DNA of 64,000 bases from Coriaria nepalensis (taxonomy: Eukaryota > Streptophyta > Magnoliopsida > Cucurbitales > Coriariaceae). Position 1 is the first letter of the stretch. The number at the start of each line of letters is the position of its first letter. The notes beneath the pieces are model-generated. The model had not been told where the DNA came from, did not search any database, and was given only the letters and a program-made list of their open reading frames with translations. Positions 26,901 through 39,812 of this stretch are shown one piece after another. The stretch spans positions 16,140,220-16,204,219 of the forward strand of contig CP114483.1 of assembly GCA_027186245.1 (NCBI GenBank), written 5' to 3'. The translations under genes were made by a program, and so were the position numbers.

Positions 26901-27633
26901 AAGCACTTCGAACTAGTTCTATTTTCGCATTTAAAACACGACTTTCATGCATGACTTGCAATTGATCTATTGAAGGCAACTGTGCATTTTTTTAGTGTTC
27001 AAGTCATATTATTGCATCTCTTTTACTCATTAAATCATTCTAAATCACTTCAGACGAAATTCACCTTTTAAACATGACTTTTGTGCATAACTTGCAGTTG
27101 ATCTATTGAAGGCAACTATACATTTACTTAGCGTTAAAATCATGTCATTGAGGCCCTTCTAGTCATTAAATCATTATAAATGAATTCGAACGAATTATAT
27201 TTTTGCCCTTCAAAAATGATTTTCTTACATAACCTGCAATTAATCTATCGAATACAACAATGCATTATTTTAGCCTTAAAGAGCATATCATTCAGTCTTT
27301 TAGATCATTAAATTGTTTGAAAGCACTTCGAACTAATTATATTTTCGCATTTAAAACACGACTTTCATTCATAACTTGCAATTGATCTGCTGAAGGCAAC
27401 TAGGCATTTTTTTAGTGTTAAAGTCATATTATTGCATCTCTTTTACTCATTAAATCATTATAAATCACTTCAGACGAAATTCACCTTTTAAACATGACTT
27501 TCGTGCATAACTTGCAGTTGATCTACTGAAGGCAACTATACATTTACTTAGCGTTAAAATCATGTCATTGAGGCTCTTCTAGTCATTAAATCATTATAAA
27601 TGAATTCGAACGAATTATATTTTTGCCCTTCAA
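23990..27633. repeat. 3644-bp higher-order tandem duplication, copy 2
   Basis: Second copy of 20346-23989. The only internal differences I noticed by eye are 'gtgttcaag' near 27000 (other copy 'gtgttaaag') and 'acttttgtgc' near 27082 (other copy 'actttcgtgc'). That is far fewer than between neighbouring 421-bp units, so this is among the youngest large events in the window, or a recent conversion. An assembly duplication would look the same. Confidence 0.9.
25977..26011. repeat. B/C fusion junction, copy 3
   Basis: Same junction, a further 3644 bp on, in the second copy of the 3644-bp tandem duplication. Three copies of one rare rearrangement give a relative order of events: fusion first, then the 7567-bp duplication, then the 3644-bp duplication. 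Confidence 0.88.
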
Positions 27634-28599
27634 AAATGATTTTCTTACATAACCTGCAATTAATCTATCGAATACAACAATGCATTATTTTAGCCTTAAA
27701 GAGCATATCATTCAGTCTTTCAGATCATTAAATTGTTCGGAAGCACTTCGAACTAATTCTGTTTTCGCATTTAAAACACGACTTTCATGCATAACTTGCA
27801 ATTGATCTGCTAAAGGCAACTAGGCATTTTTTTAGTGTTAAAGTCATATTATTGCATCTCTTTTACTCATTAAATCATTCTAAATCACTTCAGACGAAAT
27901 TCACCTTTTAAACATGGCTTTCGTGCATAACTTGCAGTTGATCTATTGAAGGCAACTATACATTTACTTAGCGTTAAAATCATGTCATTGAGTCTCTTCT
28001 AGTCATTAAATCAATATAAATGAATTCGAACGAATTATATTTTTGCCCTTCAAACATGATTTTCTTACATAACCTGCAATTAATCTATAGAATATAACAA
28101 TGCAGTATTTTAGCCTTAAAGAGCACATCATTCACTCTTTCCAAATCATTAAATTGTTCGAAAGCACTTCGAACTAATTCTATTTTCGCATTTAAAACAC
28201 GACTTTCATTCATAACTTGCAATTGATCTGCTGAAGGCAACTAGGCATTTTTTTAGTGTTAAAGTCATATTATTGCATCTCTTTTACTCATTGAATCATT
28301 CTAAATCACTTCAGACGAAATTCACCTTTTAAACACGACTTTCGGGCATAACTTGCAGTTGATCTATTGAAGGCAACTATACATTTACTTAGCGTTAAAA
28401 TCATGTCATTGAGTCTCTTCTAATCATTAAATCAATATAAATGAATTCGAACGAATTATATTTTTGCCCTTCAAAAATGATTTTCTTACATAACCTGCAA
28501 TTAATCTATTGAATACAACAATGCATTATTTTAGCCTTAAAGAGCATATCATTCAGTCTTTTCAGATCATTAAATTGTTCGAAAGCACTTCGAACTAAT

Positions 28600-30180
28600 T
28601 CTATTTTAACATTTAAAACACGACTTTCATGCATAACTTGCAATTGATCTACTGAAGGCAACTACACATTTTTTTAGTGTTAAAGTCATATTATTGCATG
28701 TCTTTTACTCACTAAATCATTCTAAATCACTTCAGACGAAATTCACCTTTTAAACATGACTTTCGTGCCGAACTTGCAGTTGATCTATTGAAGGCAACTA
28801 TACATTTACTTAGCGTTAAAATCATGTCATTGAGGCTCTTCTAATCATTAAATCATTATAAATGAATTCGAACGAATTATATTTTTGCCCTTCAAAAATG
28901 ATTTTCTTACATAACCTGCAATTAATCTATCGAATACAACAATGCATTATTTTAGCCTTAAAGAGCATATCATTCAGTCTTTTAGATCATTAAATTGTTT
29001 GAAAGCACTTCGAACTAATTCTATTTTCGCATTTAAAACACGACTTTCATGCATAACTTGCAATTGATCTGCTGAAGGCAACTAGGCATTTTTTTAGTGT
29101 TAAAGTCATATTATTGCATCTCTTTTACTCACTAAATCATTCTAAATCACTTCACACGAAATTCACCTTTTAAACATGACTTTCGTGCATAACTTGCAGT
29201 TGATCTATTGAAGGCAACTATACATTTACTTAGCGTTAATATCATGTCATTGAGGCTCTTCTAGTCATTAAATCATTATAAATGAATTAGAACGAATTAT
29301 TATTTTGCCCTTCAAAAATGATTTTCTTACATAACCAGCAATTAATCTATCGAATACAACAATGCATTATTTTAGCCTTGAAGAGCATATCATTCAGTCT
29401 TTTAGATCATTAAATTGTTTGAAAGCACTTCGAACTAATTCTATTTTCGCATTTAAAACACGACTTTCATTCATAACTTGCAATTGATCTGCTGAAAGCA
29501 ACTAGGCATTTTTTTAGTGTTAAAGTCATATTATTGCATCTCTTTTACTCATTAAATCATTCTAAATCACTTCAGACGAAATTCACCTTTTAAACATGAC
29601 TTTCGTGCATAACTTGCAGTTGATCTATTGAAGGCAACTATACATTTACTTAGCGTTAAAATCATGTCATTGAGTCTCTTCTAGTCATTAAATCAATATA
29701 AATGAATTCGAACGAATTATATTTTTGCCCTTCAAACATGATTTTCTTACATAACCTGCAATTAATCTATTGAATACAACAATGCATTCTTTTAGCCTTA
29801 AAGAGCATATCATTCAGTCTTTTAGATCATTAAATTGGTTGAAAGCACTTCGAACTAATTCTATTTTCGCATTTAAAACACGACTTTCATGCATAACTTG
29901 CAATTGATCTGCTGAAGGCAACTATGCATTTTTTTAGTGTTAAAGTCATATTATTGCTCTGTTTTACGTATTAAATCATTCTAAATCACTTCAGACGAAA
30001 TTCACCTTTTAAACATGACTTTCGTGCATAACTTGCAGTTGATCTATTGAAGGCAACTATACATTTACTTAGCGTTAAAATCATGTCATTGAGGCTCTTC
30101 TAGTCATTCAATCATTATAAATGAATTCGAACGAATTATATTTTTTTGCCCTTCAAAAATGATTTTCTTACATAACCTGC
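28600..30180. repeat. 2944-bp (7-unit) higher-order repeat, copy 1
   Basis: Rare variants reappear 2944 bp later in the same order: 'aactacac' with 'gcatgtc', 'cttcacacg' (about 29150 and 32094), 'gaattattattttgcc' (about 29292 and 32236), 'gccttgaagagc', 'gctgaaagc', 'tgagtctcttctag' and 'aattggttgaaag'. The match fades before 28.6 kb and after about 30.18 kb, where the C subunits differ. Copies differ by scattered substitutions, so this is older than the 3644-bp event. Confidence 0.8.
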
Positions 30181-31543
30181 AATTAATCTATCGAATACAA
30201 CAATGCATTATTTTAGCCTTAAAGAGCATATCATTCACTTTTTTCAAATCATTAAATTGTCCGAAAGCACTTCGAACTAATTCTATTTTCGCATTTAAAA
30301 CACGACTTTCATGCATAACTTGCAATTGATCTACTGAAGGCAACTACACATTTTTTTAGTGTTAAAGTCATATTATTGCATCTCTTTTACTCACTAAATC
30401 ATTCTAAATCACTTCAGACGAAATTCACCTTTTAAACATGACTTTCGTGCCGAACTTGCAGTTGATCTATTGAAGGCAACTATACATTTACTTAGCGTTA
30501 AAATCATGTCATTGAGGCTCTTCTAATCATTAAATCAATATAAATGAATTCGAACGAATTATATTTTTGCCCTTCAAACATGATTTTCTTACACAACCTG
30601 CAATTAATCTATTGAATACAGCAATGCATTATTTTAGCCTTAAAGAGCATATCATTCAGTCTTTTCAGATCATTAAATTGTTTGAAAGCACTTCGAACTA
30701 GTTCTATTTTCGCATTTAAAACACGACTTTCATGCATAACTTACAATTGATCTCCTGAAGGCAACTATGCATTTTTTTAGTGTTAAGGTCATATTATTGC
30801 ATCTCTTTTACTCATTAAATCATTCTAAATCACTTCAGACGAAATTCACCTTTTAAACATGACTTTCGTGCATAACTTGCAGTTGATCTATTGAAGGCAA
30901 CTATACATTTACTTAGCGTTAAAATCATGTCATTGACACTCTTCTAGTCATTAAATCATTATAAATGAATTCGAACGAATTATATTTTTGCCCGTCAAAC
31001 ACGATTTTCTTACATAACCTTCAATTAATCTATTGAAGACAACAATGCATTATTTTAGCCTTAAAGAACATATCATTCAGTCTTTTTAGATCATTAAATT
31101 GTTTGAAAGCACTTCGAACTAGTTCTATTTTCGCATTTAAAACACGACTTTCATGCATGACTTGCAATTGATCTGCTGAAGGCAACTGTGCATTTTTTTA
31201 GTGTTAAAGTCATATTATTTCATCTCTTATACTCATTAAATCATTCTAAATCACTTCAGACGAAATTCACCTTTTAAACATGACTTTCGTGCATAACTTG
31301 CAGTTGATCAATTGAAGGCAACTATACATTTACTTAGCGTTAAAATCATGTCATTGAGGCTCTTCTAATCATTAAATCATTATAAATGAATTCGAACGAA
31401 TTATATTTTTGCCCTTCAAACATGATTTTCTTACATAACCTGCAATTAATCTATTGAATACAACAATGCATTATTTTAGCCTTAAAGAGCATATCATTCA
31501 GTCTTTTAGATCATTAAATTGTTTGAAAGCACTTCGAACTAAT

Positions 31544-33124
31544 TCTATTTTTGCATTTAAAACACGACTTTCATGCATAACTTGCAATTGATCTACTGAA
31601 GGCAACTACACATTTTTTTAGTGTTAAAGTCATATTATTGCATGTCTTTTACTCACTAAATCATTCTAAATCACTTCAGACGAAATTCACCTTTTAAACA
31701 TGACTTTCGTGCCTAACTTGCAGTTGATCTATTGAAGGCAACTATACATTTACTTAGCGTTAAAATCATGTCATTGAGGCTCTCCTAGTCATTAAATCAT
31801 TATAAATGAATTCGGACGAATAATATTTTTGCCCTTCAAAAATGATTTTCTTACATAACCTGCAATTAATCTATCGAATACAACAATGCATTATTTTAGC
31901 CTTAAAGAGCATATCATTCAGTCTTTTAGATCATTAAATTGTTTGAAAGCACTTCGAACTAATTCTATTTTCGCATTTAAAACACGACTTTCATGCATAA
32001 CTTGCAATTGATCTGCTGAAGGCAACTAGGCATTTTTTTAGTGTTAAAGTCATATTATTGCATCTCTTTTACTCACTAAATCATTCTAAATCACTTCACA
32101 CGAAATTCACCTTTTAAACATGACTTTCGTGCATAACTTGCAGTTCATCTATTGAAGGCAACTATACATTTACTTAGCGTTAAAATCATGTCATTGAGGC
32201 TCTTCTAGTCATTAAATCATTATAAATGAATTCGAACGAATTATTATTTTGCCCTTCAAAAATGATTTTCTTACATAACCTGCAAATAATCTATCGAATA
32301 CAACAATGCATTATTTTAGCCTTGAAGAGCATATCATGCAGTCTTTTAGATCATTAAATTATTTGAAAGCACTTCGAACTAATTCTATTTTCGCATTTAA
32401 AACACGACTTTCATTCATAACTTGCAATTGATCTGCTGAAAGCAACTAGGCATTTTTTTAGTGTTAAAGTCATATTATTGCATCTCTTTTACTAATTAAA
32501 TCATTCTAAATCACTTCAGACGAAATTCACCTTTTAAACATGACTTTCGTGCATAACTTGCAGTTGATCTATTGAAGGCAACTATACATTTACTTAGCGT
32601 TAAAATCATGTCATTGAGTCTCTTCTAGTCATTAAATCAATATAAATGAATTCGAACGAATTATATTTTTGCCCTTCAAACATGATTTTCTGACATAACC
32701 TGCAATTAATCTATTGAATACAACAATGCATTCTTTTAGCCTTAAAGAGCATATCATTCAGTCTTTTAGATCATTAAATTGGTTGAAAGCACTTCGAACT
32801 AATTCTATTTTCGCATTTAAAACACGACTTTCATGCATAACTTGCAATTGATCTGCTGAAGGCAACTATGCATTTTTTTAGTGTTAAAGTCATATTATTG
32901 CTCTCTTTTACTCATTAAATCATTCTAAATCACTTCAGACAAAATTCACCTTTTAAACATGACTTTCGTGCATAACTTGCAGTTGATCTATTGAAGGCAA
33001 CTATACATTTACTTAGCGTTAAAATCATGTCATTGAGGCTCTTCTAGTCATTAAATCATTATAAATGAATTCGAACGAATTATATTTTTTTGCCCTTCAA
33101 AAATGATTTTCTTACATAACCTGC
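31544..33124. repeat. 2944-bp (7-unit) higher-order repeat, copy 2
   Basis: Partner of 28600-30180. It continues to the right into a unit with 'atttattgaatac', 'atgcagtatttt' and 'cactctttccaaataatt'. That unit closely matches one at about 1170-1645, 31.8 kb away, instead of the sequence after copy 1. Confidence 0.8.
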
Positions 33125-34772
33125 AATTAATTTATTGAATACAACAATGCAGTATTTTAGCCTTAAAGAGCACATCATTCACTCTTTCCAAATAATTAAA
33201 TTGTTCGAAAGCACATCGAACTAATTCTATTTTCGCATTTAAAACACGACTTTCATTCATAACTTGCAATTGATCTGCTGAAAGCAACTAGGCATTTTTT
33301 TAGTGTCAAAGTCATATTATTGCATCTCTTTTACTCATTAAATCATTCTAAATCACTTCAGACGAAATTCACCTTTTAAACATGACTTTCGTGCATAACT
33401 TGCAGTTGATCTATTGAAGGCAACTATACATTTACTTAGCGTTAAAATCATGTCATTGAGTCTCTTCTAGTCATTAAATCAATATAAATGAATTCGAACG
33501 AATTATATTTTTGCCCTTCAAAAATGATTTTCTTACATAACCTGCAATTAATTTATTGAATACAACAATGCAGTATTTTAGCCTTAAAGGGCACATCATT
33601 CACTCTTTCCAAATAATTAAATTGTTCGAAAGCACTTCGAACTAATTCTATTTTCGCATTTAAAACACGACTTTCATTCATAACTTGCAATTGATCTGCT
33701 GAAGGCAACTATGCATTTTTTTAGTGTTAAAGTCATATTATTGCTCTCTTTTACTCATTAAATCATTCTAAATCACTTCAGACGAAATTCACCTTTTAAA
33801 CATGACTTTCGTGCATAACTTGCAGTTGATCTATTGAAGGCAACTATACATTTACTTAGCGTTAAAATCATGTCATTGAGGCTCTTCTAGTCAGTAAATC
33901 ATTATAAATGAATTCGAACGAATTATATTTTTTTGCCCTTCAAAAATGATTTTCTTACATAACCTGCAATTAATTTATTGAATACAACAATGCAGTATTT
34001 TAGCCTTAAAGAGCACATCATTCACTCTTTCCAAATAATTAAATTGTTCGAAAGCACTTCGAACTAATTCTATTTTCGCATTTAAAACACGACTTTCATG
34101 CATAACTTGCAATTGATCTGCTGAAGGCAACTATGCATTTTTTTAGTGTTAAAGTCATATTATTGCTCTCTTTTACTCATTAAATCATTCTAAATCACTT
34201 CAGACGAAATTCACCTTTTAAACATGACTTTCGTGCATAACTTGCAGTTGATCTACTTAAGGCAACTATACATTTACTTAGCCTTAAAATCATGTCATTG
34301 AGGCTCTTCTAGTCATTAAATCATTATAAATGAATTCGAACGAATTATATTTTTGCCCTTCAAACACGATTTTCTTACATAACCTGCAATTAATCTATTG
34401 AAGACAACAATGCATTATTTTAGCCTTAAAGAACATATCATTCAGTCTTTTTAGATCATTAAATTGTTTGAAAGCACTTCGAACTAGTTCTATTTTCGCA
34501 TTTAAAACACGACTTTCATGCATAACTTGCAATTGATCTACTGAAGGAAACTATGCATTTTTTTAGTGTTAAAGTCATATTATTGCATCTCTTTTACTCA
34601 TTAAATCATTCTAAATCACTTCAGACGAAATTCACCTTTTAAACATGACTTTCGTGCATAACTTGCAGTTGATCTACTGAAGGCAACTATACATTTACTT
34701 AGCCTTAAAATCATGTCATTGAGGCTCTTCTAGTCATTAAATCATTATAAATGAATTCGAACGAATTATATT

Positions 34773-36032
34773 TTTGCCCTTCAAACACGATTTTCTTACA
34801 TAACCTGCAATTAATCTATTGAAGACAACAATGCATTATTTTAGCCTTAAAGAACATATCATTCAGTCTTTTTAGATCATTAAATTGTTTGAAAGCACTT
34901 CGAACTAGTTCTATTTTCGCATTTAAAACACGACTTTCATCCATGACTTGCAATTGATCTACTGAAGGCAACTGTTCATTTTTTTAGTGTTAAAGTCATA
35001 TTATTGCATCTCTTTTACTCATTAAATCATTCTAAATCACTTCAGACGAAATTCACCTTTTAAACATGACTTTCGTGCATAACTTGCAGTTGATCTATTG
35101 AAGGCAACTATACATTTACTTAGCGTTAAAATCCTGTCATTGAGGCTCTTCTAGTCATTAAATCAATATAAATGAATTCGAACGAATTATATTTTTGCCC
35201 TTCAAACATGATTTTCTTACATAACCTGCAATTAATCTATTGAATACAACAATGCATTATTTTAGCCTTAAAGAGCATATCATTCAGTCTTTTAGATCAT
35301 TAAATTGTTTGAAAGCACTTCGAACTAATTCTATTTTCGCATTTAAAACACGACTTTCATGCATAACTTGCAATTGATCTGCTGAAGGCAACTATGCATT
35401 TTTTTAGTGTTAAAGTCATATTATTGCTCTCTTTTACTCATTAAATCATTCTAAATCACTTCAGACGAAATTCACCTTTTAAACATGACTTTCGTGCATA
35501 ACTTGCAGTTGATCAATTGAAGGCAACTATACATTTACTTAGCGTTAAAATCATGTCATTGAGGCTCTTCTAGTCATTAAATCAATATAAATGAATTCGA
35601 ACGAATTATATTTTTGCCCTTCAAACATGATTTTCTTACATAACCTGCAATTAATCTTTTGAATACAACAATGCATTATTTTAGCCTTAAAGAGCATATC
35701 ATTCAGTCTTTTAGATCATTAAATTGTTTGAAAGCACTTCGAACTAATTCTATTTTCGCATTTAAAACACGACTTTCATGCATAACTTGCAATTGATCTA
35801 CTGAAGGCAACTACACATTTTTTTAGTGTTAAAGTCATATTATTGCATGTCTTTTACTCACTAAATCATTCTAAATCACTTCAGACGAAATTCACCTTTT
35901 AAACATGACTTTCGTGCCTAACTTGCAGTTGATCTATTGAAGGCAACTATACATTTACTTAGCGTTAAAATGATGTCATTGAGGCTCTTCTAGTCATTAA
36001 ATCATTATAAATGAATTCGAACGAATTATATT
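34773..36032. repeat. 1260-bp X-Y-Z higher-order repeat, early copy
   Basis: Three successive trimers with fixed signatures. X has 'caaacacgatttt', 'gaagacaac', 'actagttct', 'catccatgac', 'aactgttc' and 'atcctgtcattg'. Y has 'tcaatataaatg', 'gctgaaggcaactatgc', 'attgctctctttt' and 'gatcaattg'. Z has 'aatcttttgaatac', 'aactacac', 'gcatgtctttt', 'cgtgcctaac' and 'aaatgatgtc'. The next X starts at 36033, exactly 1260 bp on, but the following copies to about 37.7 kb are shortened or chimeric. Confidence 0.85.
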
Positions 36033-37679
36033 TTTGCCCTTCAAACACGATTTTCTTACATAACCTGCAATTAATCTATTGAAGACAACAATGCATTATT
36101 TTAGCCTTAAAAAACATATCATTAAGTCTTTTTAGATCATTAAATTGTTTGAAAGCACTTCGAACTAGTTCTATTTTCGCATTTAAAACACGACTTTCAT
36201 CCATGACTTGCAATTGATCTACTGAAGGCAACTGTTCATTTTTTTAGTGTTAAAGTCATATTATTGCATCTCTTTTACTCATTAAATCATTCTAAATCAC
36301 TTCAGACGAAATTCACCTTTTAAACATGACTTTCGTGCATAACTTGCAGTTGATCTATTGAAGGCAACTATACATTTACTTAGCGTTAAAATCCTGTCAT
36401 TGAGGCTCTTCTAGTCATTAAATCAATATAAATGAATTCGAACGAATTATATTTTTGCCCTTCAAACATGATTTTCTTACATAACCTGCAATTAATCTAT
36501 TGAATACAACAATGCATTATTTTAGCCTTAAAGAGCATATCATTCAGTCTTTTAGATCATTAAATTGTTTGAAAGCACTTCGAACTAATTCTATTTTCGC
36601 ATTTAAAACACGACTTTCATGCATAACTTGCAATTGATCTGCTGAAGGCAACTATGCATTTTTTTAGTGTTAAAGTCATATTATTGCATCTCTTTTACTC
36701 ATTAAATCATTCTAAATCACTTCAGATGAAATTCACCTTTTAAACATGACTTTCGTGCCTAACTTGCAGTTGATCTATTGAAGGCAACTATACATTTACT
36801 TAGCGTTAAAATGATGTCATTGAGGCTCTTCTAGTCATTAAATCATTATAAATGAATTCGAACGAATTATATTTTTGCCCTTCAAACACGATTTTCTTAC
36901 ATAACCTGCAATTAATCTATTGAAGACAACAATGCAATTTTTTAGCCTTAAAGAACATATCATTAAGTCTTTTTAGATCATTAAATTGTTTGAAAGCACT
37001 TCGAACTAGTTCTATTTTCGCATTTAAAACACGACTTTCATCCATGACTTGCAATTGATCTACTGAAGGCAACTGTTCATTTTTTTAGTGTTAAAGTCAT
37101 ATTATTGCATCTCTTTTACTCATTAAATCATTCTAAATCACTTCAGACGAAATTCACCTTTTAAACATGACTTTCGTGCATAACTTGCAGTTGATCTATT
37201 GAAGGCAACTATACATTTACTTAGCGTTAAAATCCTGTCATTGAGGCTCTTCTAGTCATTAAATCAATATAAATGAATTCGAACGAATTATATTTTTGCC
37301 CTTCAAACATGATTTTCTTACATAACCTGCAATTAATCTTTTGAATACAACAATGCATTATTTTAGCCTTAAAGAGCATATCATTCAGTCTTTTAGATCA
37401 TTAAATTGTTTGAAAGCACTTCGAACTAATTCTATTTTCGCATTTAAAACACGACTTTCATGCATAACTTGCAATTGATCTACTGAAGGCAACTATGCAT
37501 TTTTTTTGTGTTAAAGTCATATTATTGCATCTCTTTTACTCATTAAATCATTCTAAATCACTTCAGACGAAATTCACCTTTTAAACATGACTTTCGTGCA
37601 TAACTTGCAGTTGATCTATTGAAGGAAACTATACATTTACTTAGCGTTAAAATCATGTCATTGAGGCTCTTCTAGTCGT

Positions 37680-39812
37680 TAAATCATTATAAATGAATTC
37701 GAACGACTTATATTTTTGCCCTTAAAAAATGATTTTCTTACATAACCTGCAATTAATCTATCGAATACAACAATGCATTATTTTAGCCTTAAAGAGCATA
37801 TCATTCAGTCTTTTAGATCATTAAATTGTTTGAAAGCACTTCGAACTAATTCTATTTTCGCATTTAAAACACGACTTTCATGCATAACTTGCAATTGATC
37901 TGCTGAAGGCAACTATGCATTTTTTTAGTGTTAAAGTCATATTATTGCTCTCTTTTACTCATTAAATCATTCTAAATCACTTCAGACGAAATTCACCTTT
38001 TAAACATGACTTTCGTGCATAACTTGCAGTTGATCAATTGAAGGCAACTATACATTTAGTTAGCGTTAAAATCATGTCATTGAGGCTCTTCTAGTCATTA
38101 AATCAATATAAATGAATTCGAACGAATTATATTTTTGCCCTTCAAACATGATTTTCTTACATAACCTGCAATTAATCTTTTGAATACAACAATGCATTAT
38201 TTTAGCCTTAAAGAGCATATCATTCAGTCTTTTAGATCATTAAATTGTTTGAAAGCACTTCGAACTAATTCTATTTTCGCATTTAAAACACGACTTTCAT
38301 GCATAACTTGCAATTGATCTACTGAAGGCAACTACACATTTTTTTAGTGTTAAAGTCATATTATTGCATGTCTTTTACTCACTAAATCATTCTAAATCAC
38401 TTCAGACGAAATTCACCTTTTAAACATGACTTTCGTGCCTAACTTGCAGTTGATCTATTGAAGGCAACTATACATTTACTTAGCGTTAAAATGATGTCAT
38501 TGAGGCTCTTCTAGTCATTAAATCATTATAAATGAATTCGAACGAATTATATTTTTGCCCTTCAAAAATGATTTTCTTACATAACCTGCAATTAATCTAT
38601 CGAATACAACAATGCATTATTTTAGCCTTAAAGAGCATATCATTCAGTCTTTTAGATCATTAAATTGTTTGAAAGCACTTCGAACTAATTCTATTTTCGC
38701 ATTTAAAACACGACTTTCATGCATAACTTGCAATTGATCTGCTGAAGGCAACTAGGCATTTTTTTAGTGTTAAAGTCATATTATTGCATCTCTTTTACTC
38801 ACTAAATCATTCTAAATCACTTCAGACGAAATTCACCTTTTAAACATGACTTTCGTGCATAACTTGCAGTTGATCTATTGAAGGAAACTATACATTTACT
38901 TAGCGTTAAAATCATGTCATTGAGGCTCTTCTAGTCGTTAAATCATTATAAATGAATTCGAACGCCTTATATTTTTGCCCTTAAAAAATGATTTTCTTAC
39001 ATAACCTGCAATTAATCTATCGAATACAACAATGCATTATTTTAGCCTTAAAGAGCATATCATTCAGTCTTTTAGATCATTAAATTGTTTGAAAGCACTT
39101 CGAACTAATTCTATTTTCGCATTTAAAACACGACTTTCATGCATAACTTGCAATTGATCTGCCGAAGGCAACTATGCATTTTTTTAGTGTTAAAGTCATA
39201 TTATTGCTCTCTTTTACTCATTAAATCATTCTAAATCACTTCAGACGAAATTCACCTTTTAAACATGACTTTCGTGCATAACTTGCAGTTGATCAATTGA
39301 AGGCAACTATACATTTACTTAGCGTTAAAATCATGTCATTGAGGCTCTTCTAGTCATTAAATCAATATAAATGAATTCGAACGAATTATATTTTTGCCCT
39401 TCAAACATGATTTTCTTACATAACCTGCAATTAATCTTTTGAATACAACAATGCATTATTTTAGCCTTAAAGAGCATATCATTCAGTCTTTTAGATCATT
39501 AAATTGTTTGAAAGCACTTCGAACTAATTCTATTTTCGCATTTAAAACACGACTTTCATGCATAACTTGCAATTGATCTACTGAAGGCAACTACACATTT
39601 TTTTAGTGTTAAAGTCATATTATTGCATGTCTTTTACTCACTAAATCATTCTAAATCACTTCAGACGAAATTCACCTTTTAAACATGACTTTCGTGCCTA
39701 ACTTGCAGTTGATCTATTGAAGGCAACTATACATTTACTTAGCGTTAAAATGATGTCATTGAGGCTCTTCTAGTCATTAAATCATTATAAATGAATTCGA
39801 ACGAATTATATT
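37680..39812. repeat. Chimeric 1260-bp period region (W-Z-V, W-Z)
   Basis: The 1260-bp spacing continues here, but two positions are occupied by different units. W starts with 'cgacttat' or 'cgccttat' and 'cccttaaaaaatg' (near 37705 and 38963) and ends with Y-like 'gctctctttt' and 'gatcaattg'. V near 38540 has 'tatcgaa', 'aactaggc', 'actcactaaat', 'gaaggaaac' and 'agtcgtta'. W looks like the start of one unit type joined to the tail of Y. Relatives of V-W reappear at about 46.1-46.9 and 49.9-50.7 kb. Confidence 0.75.
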
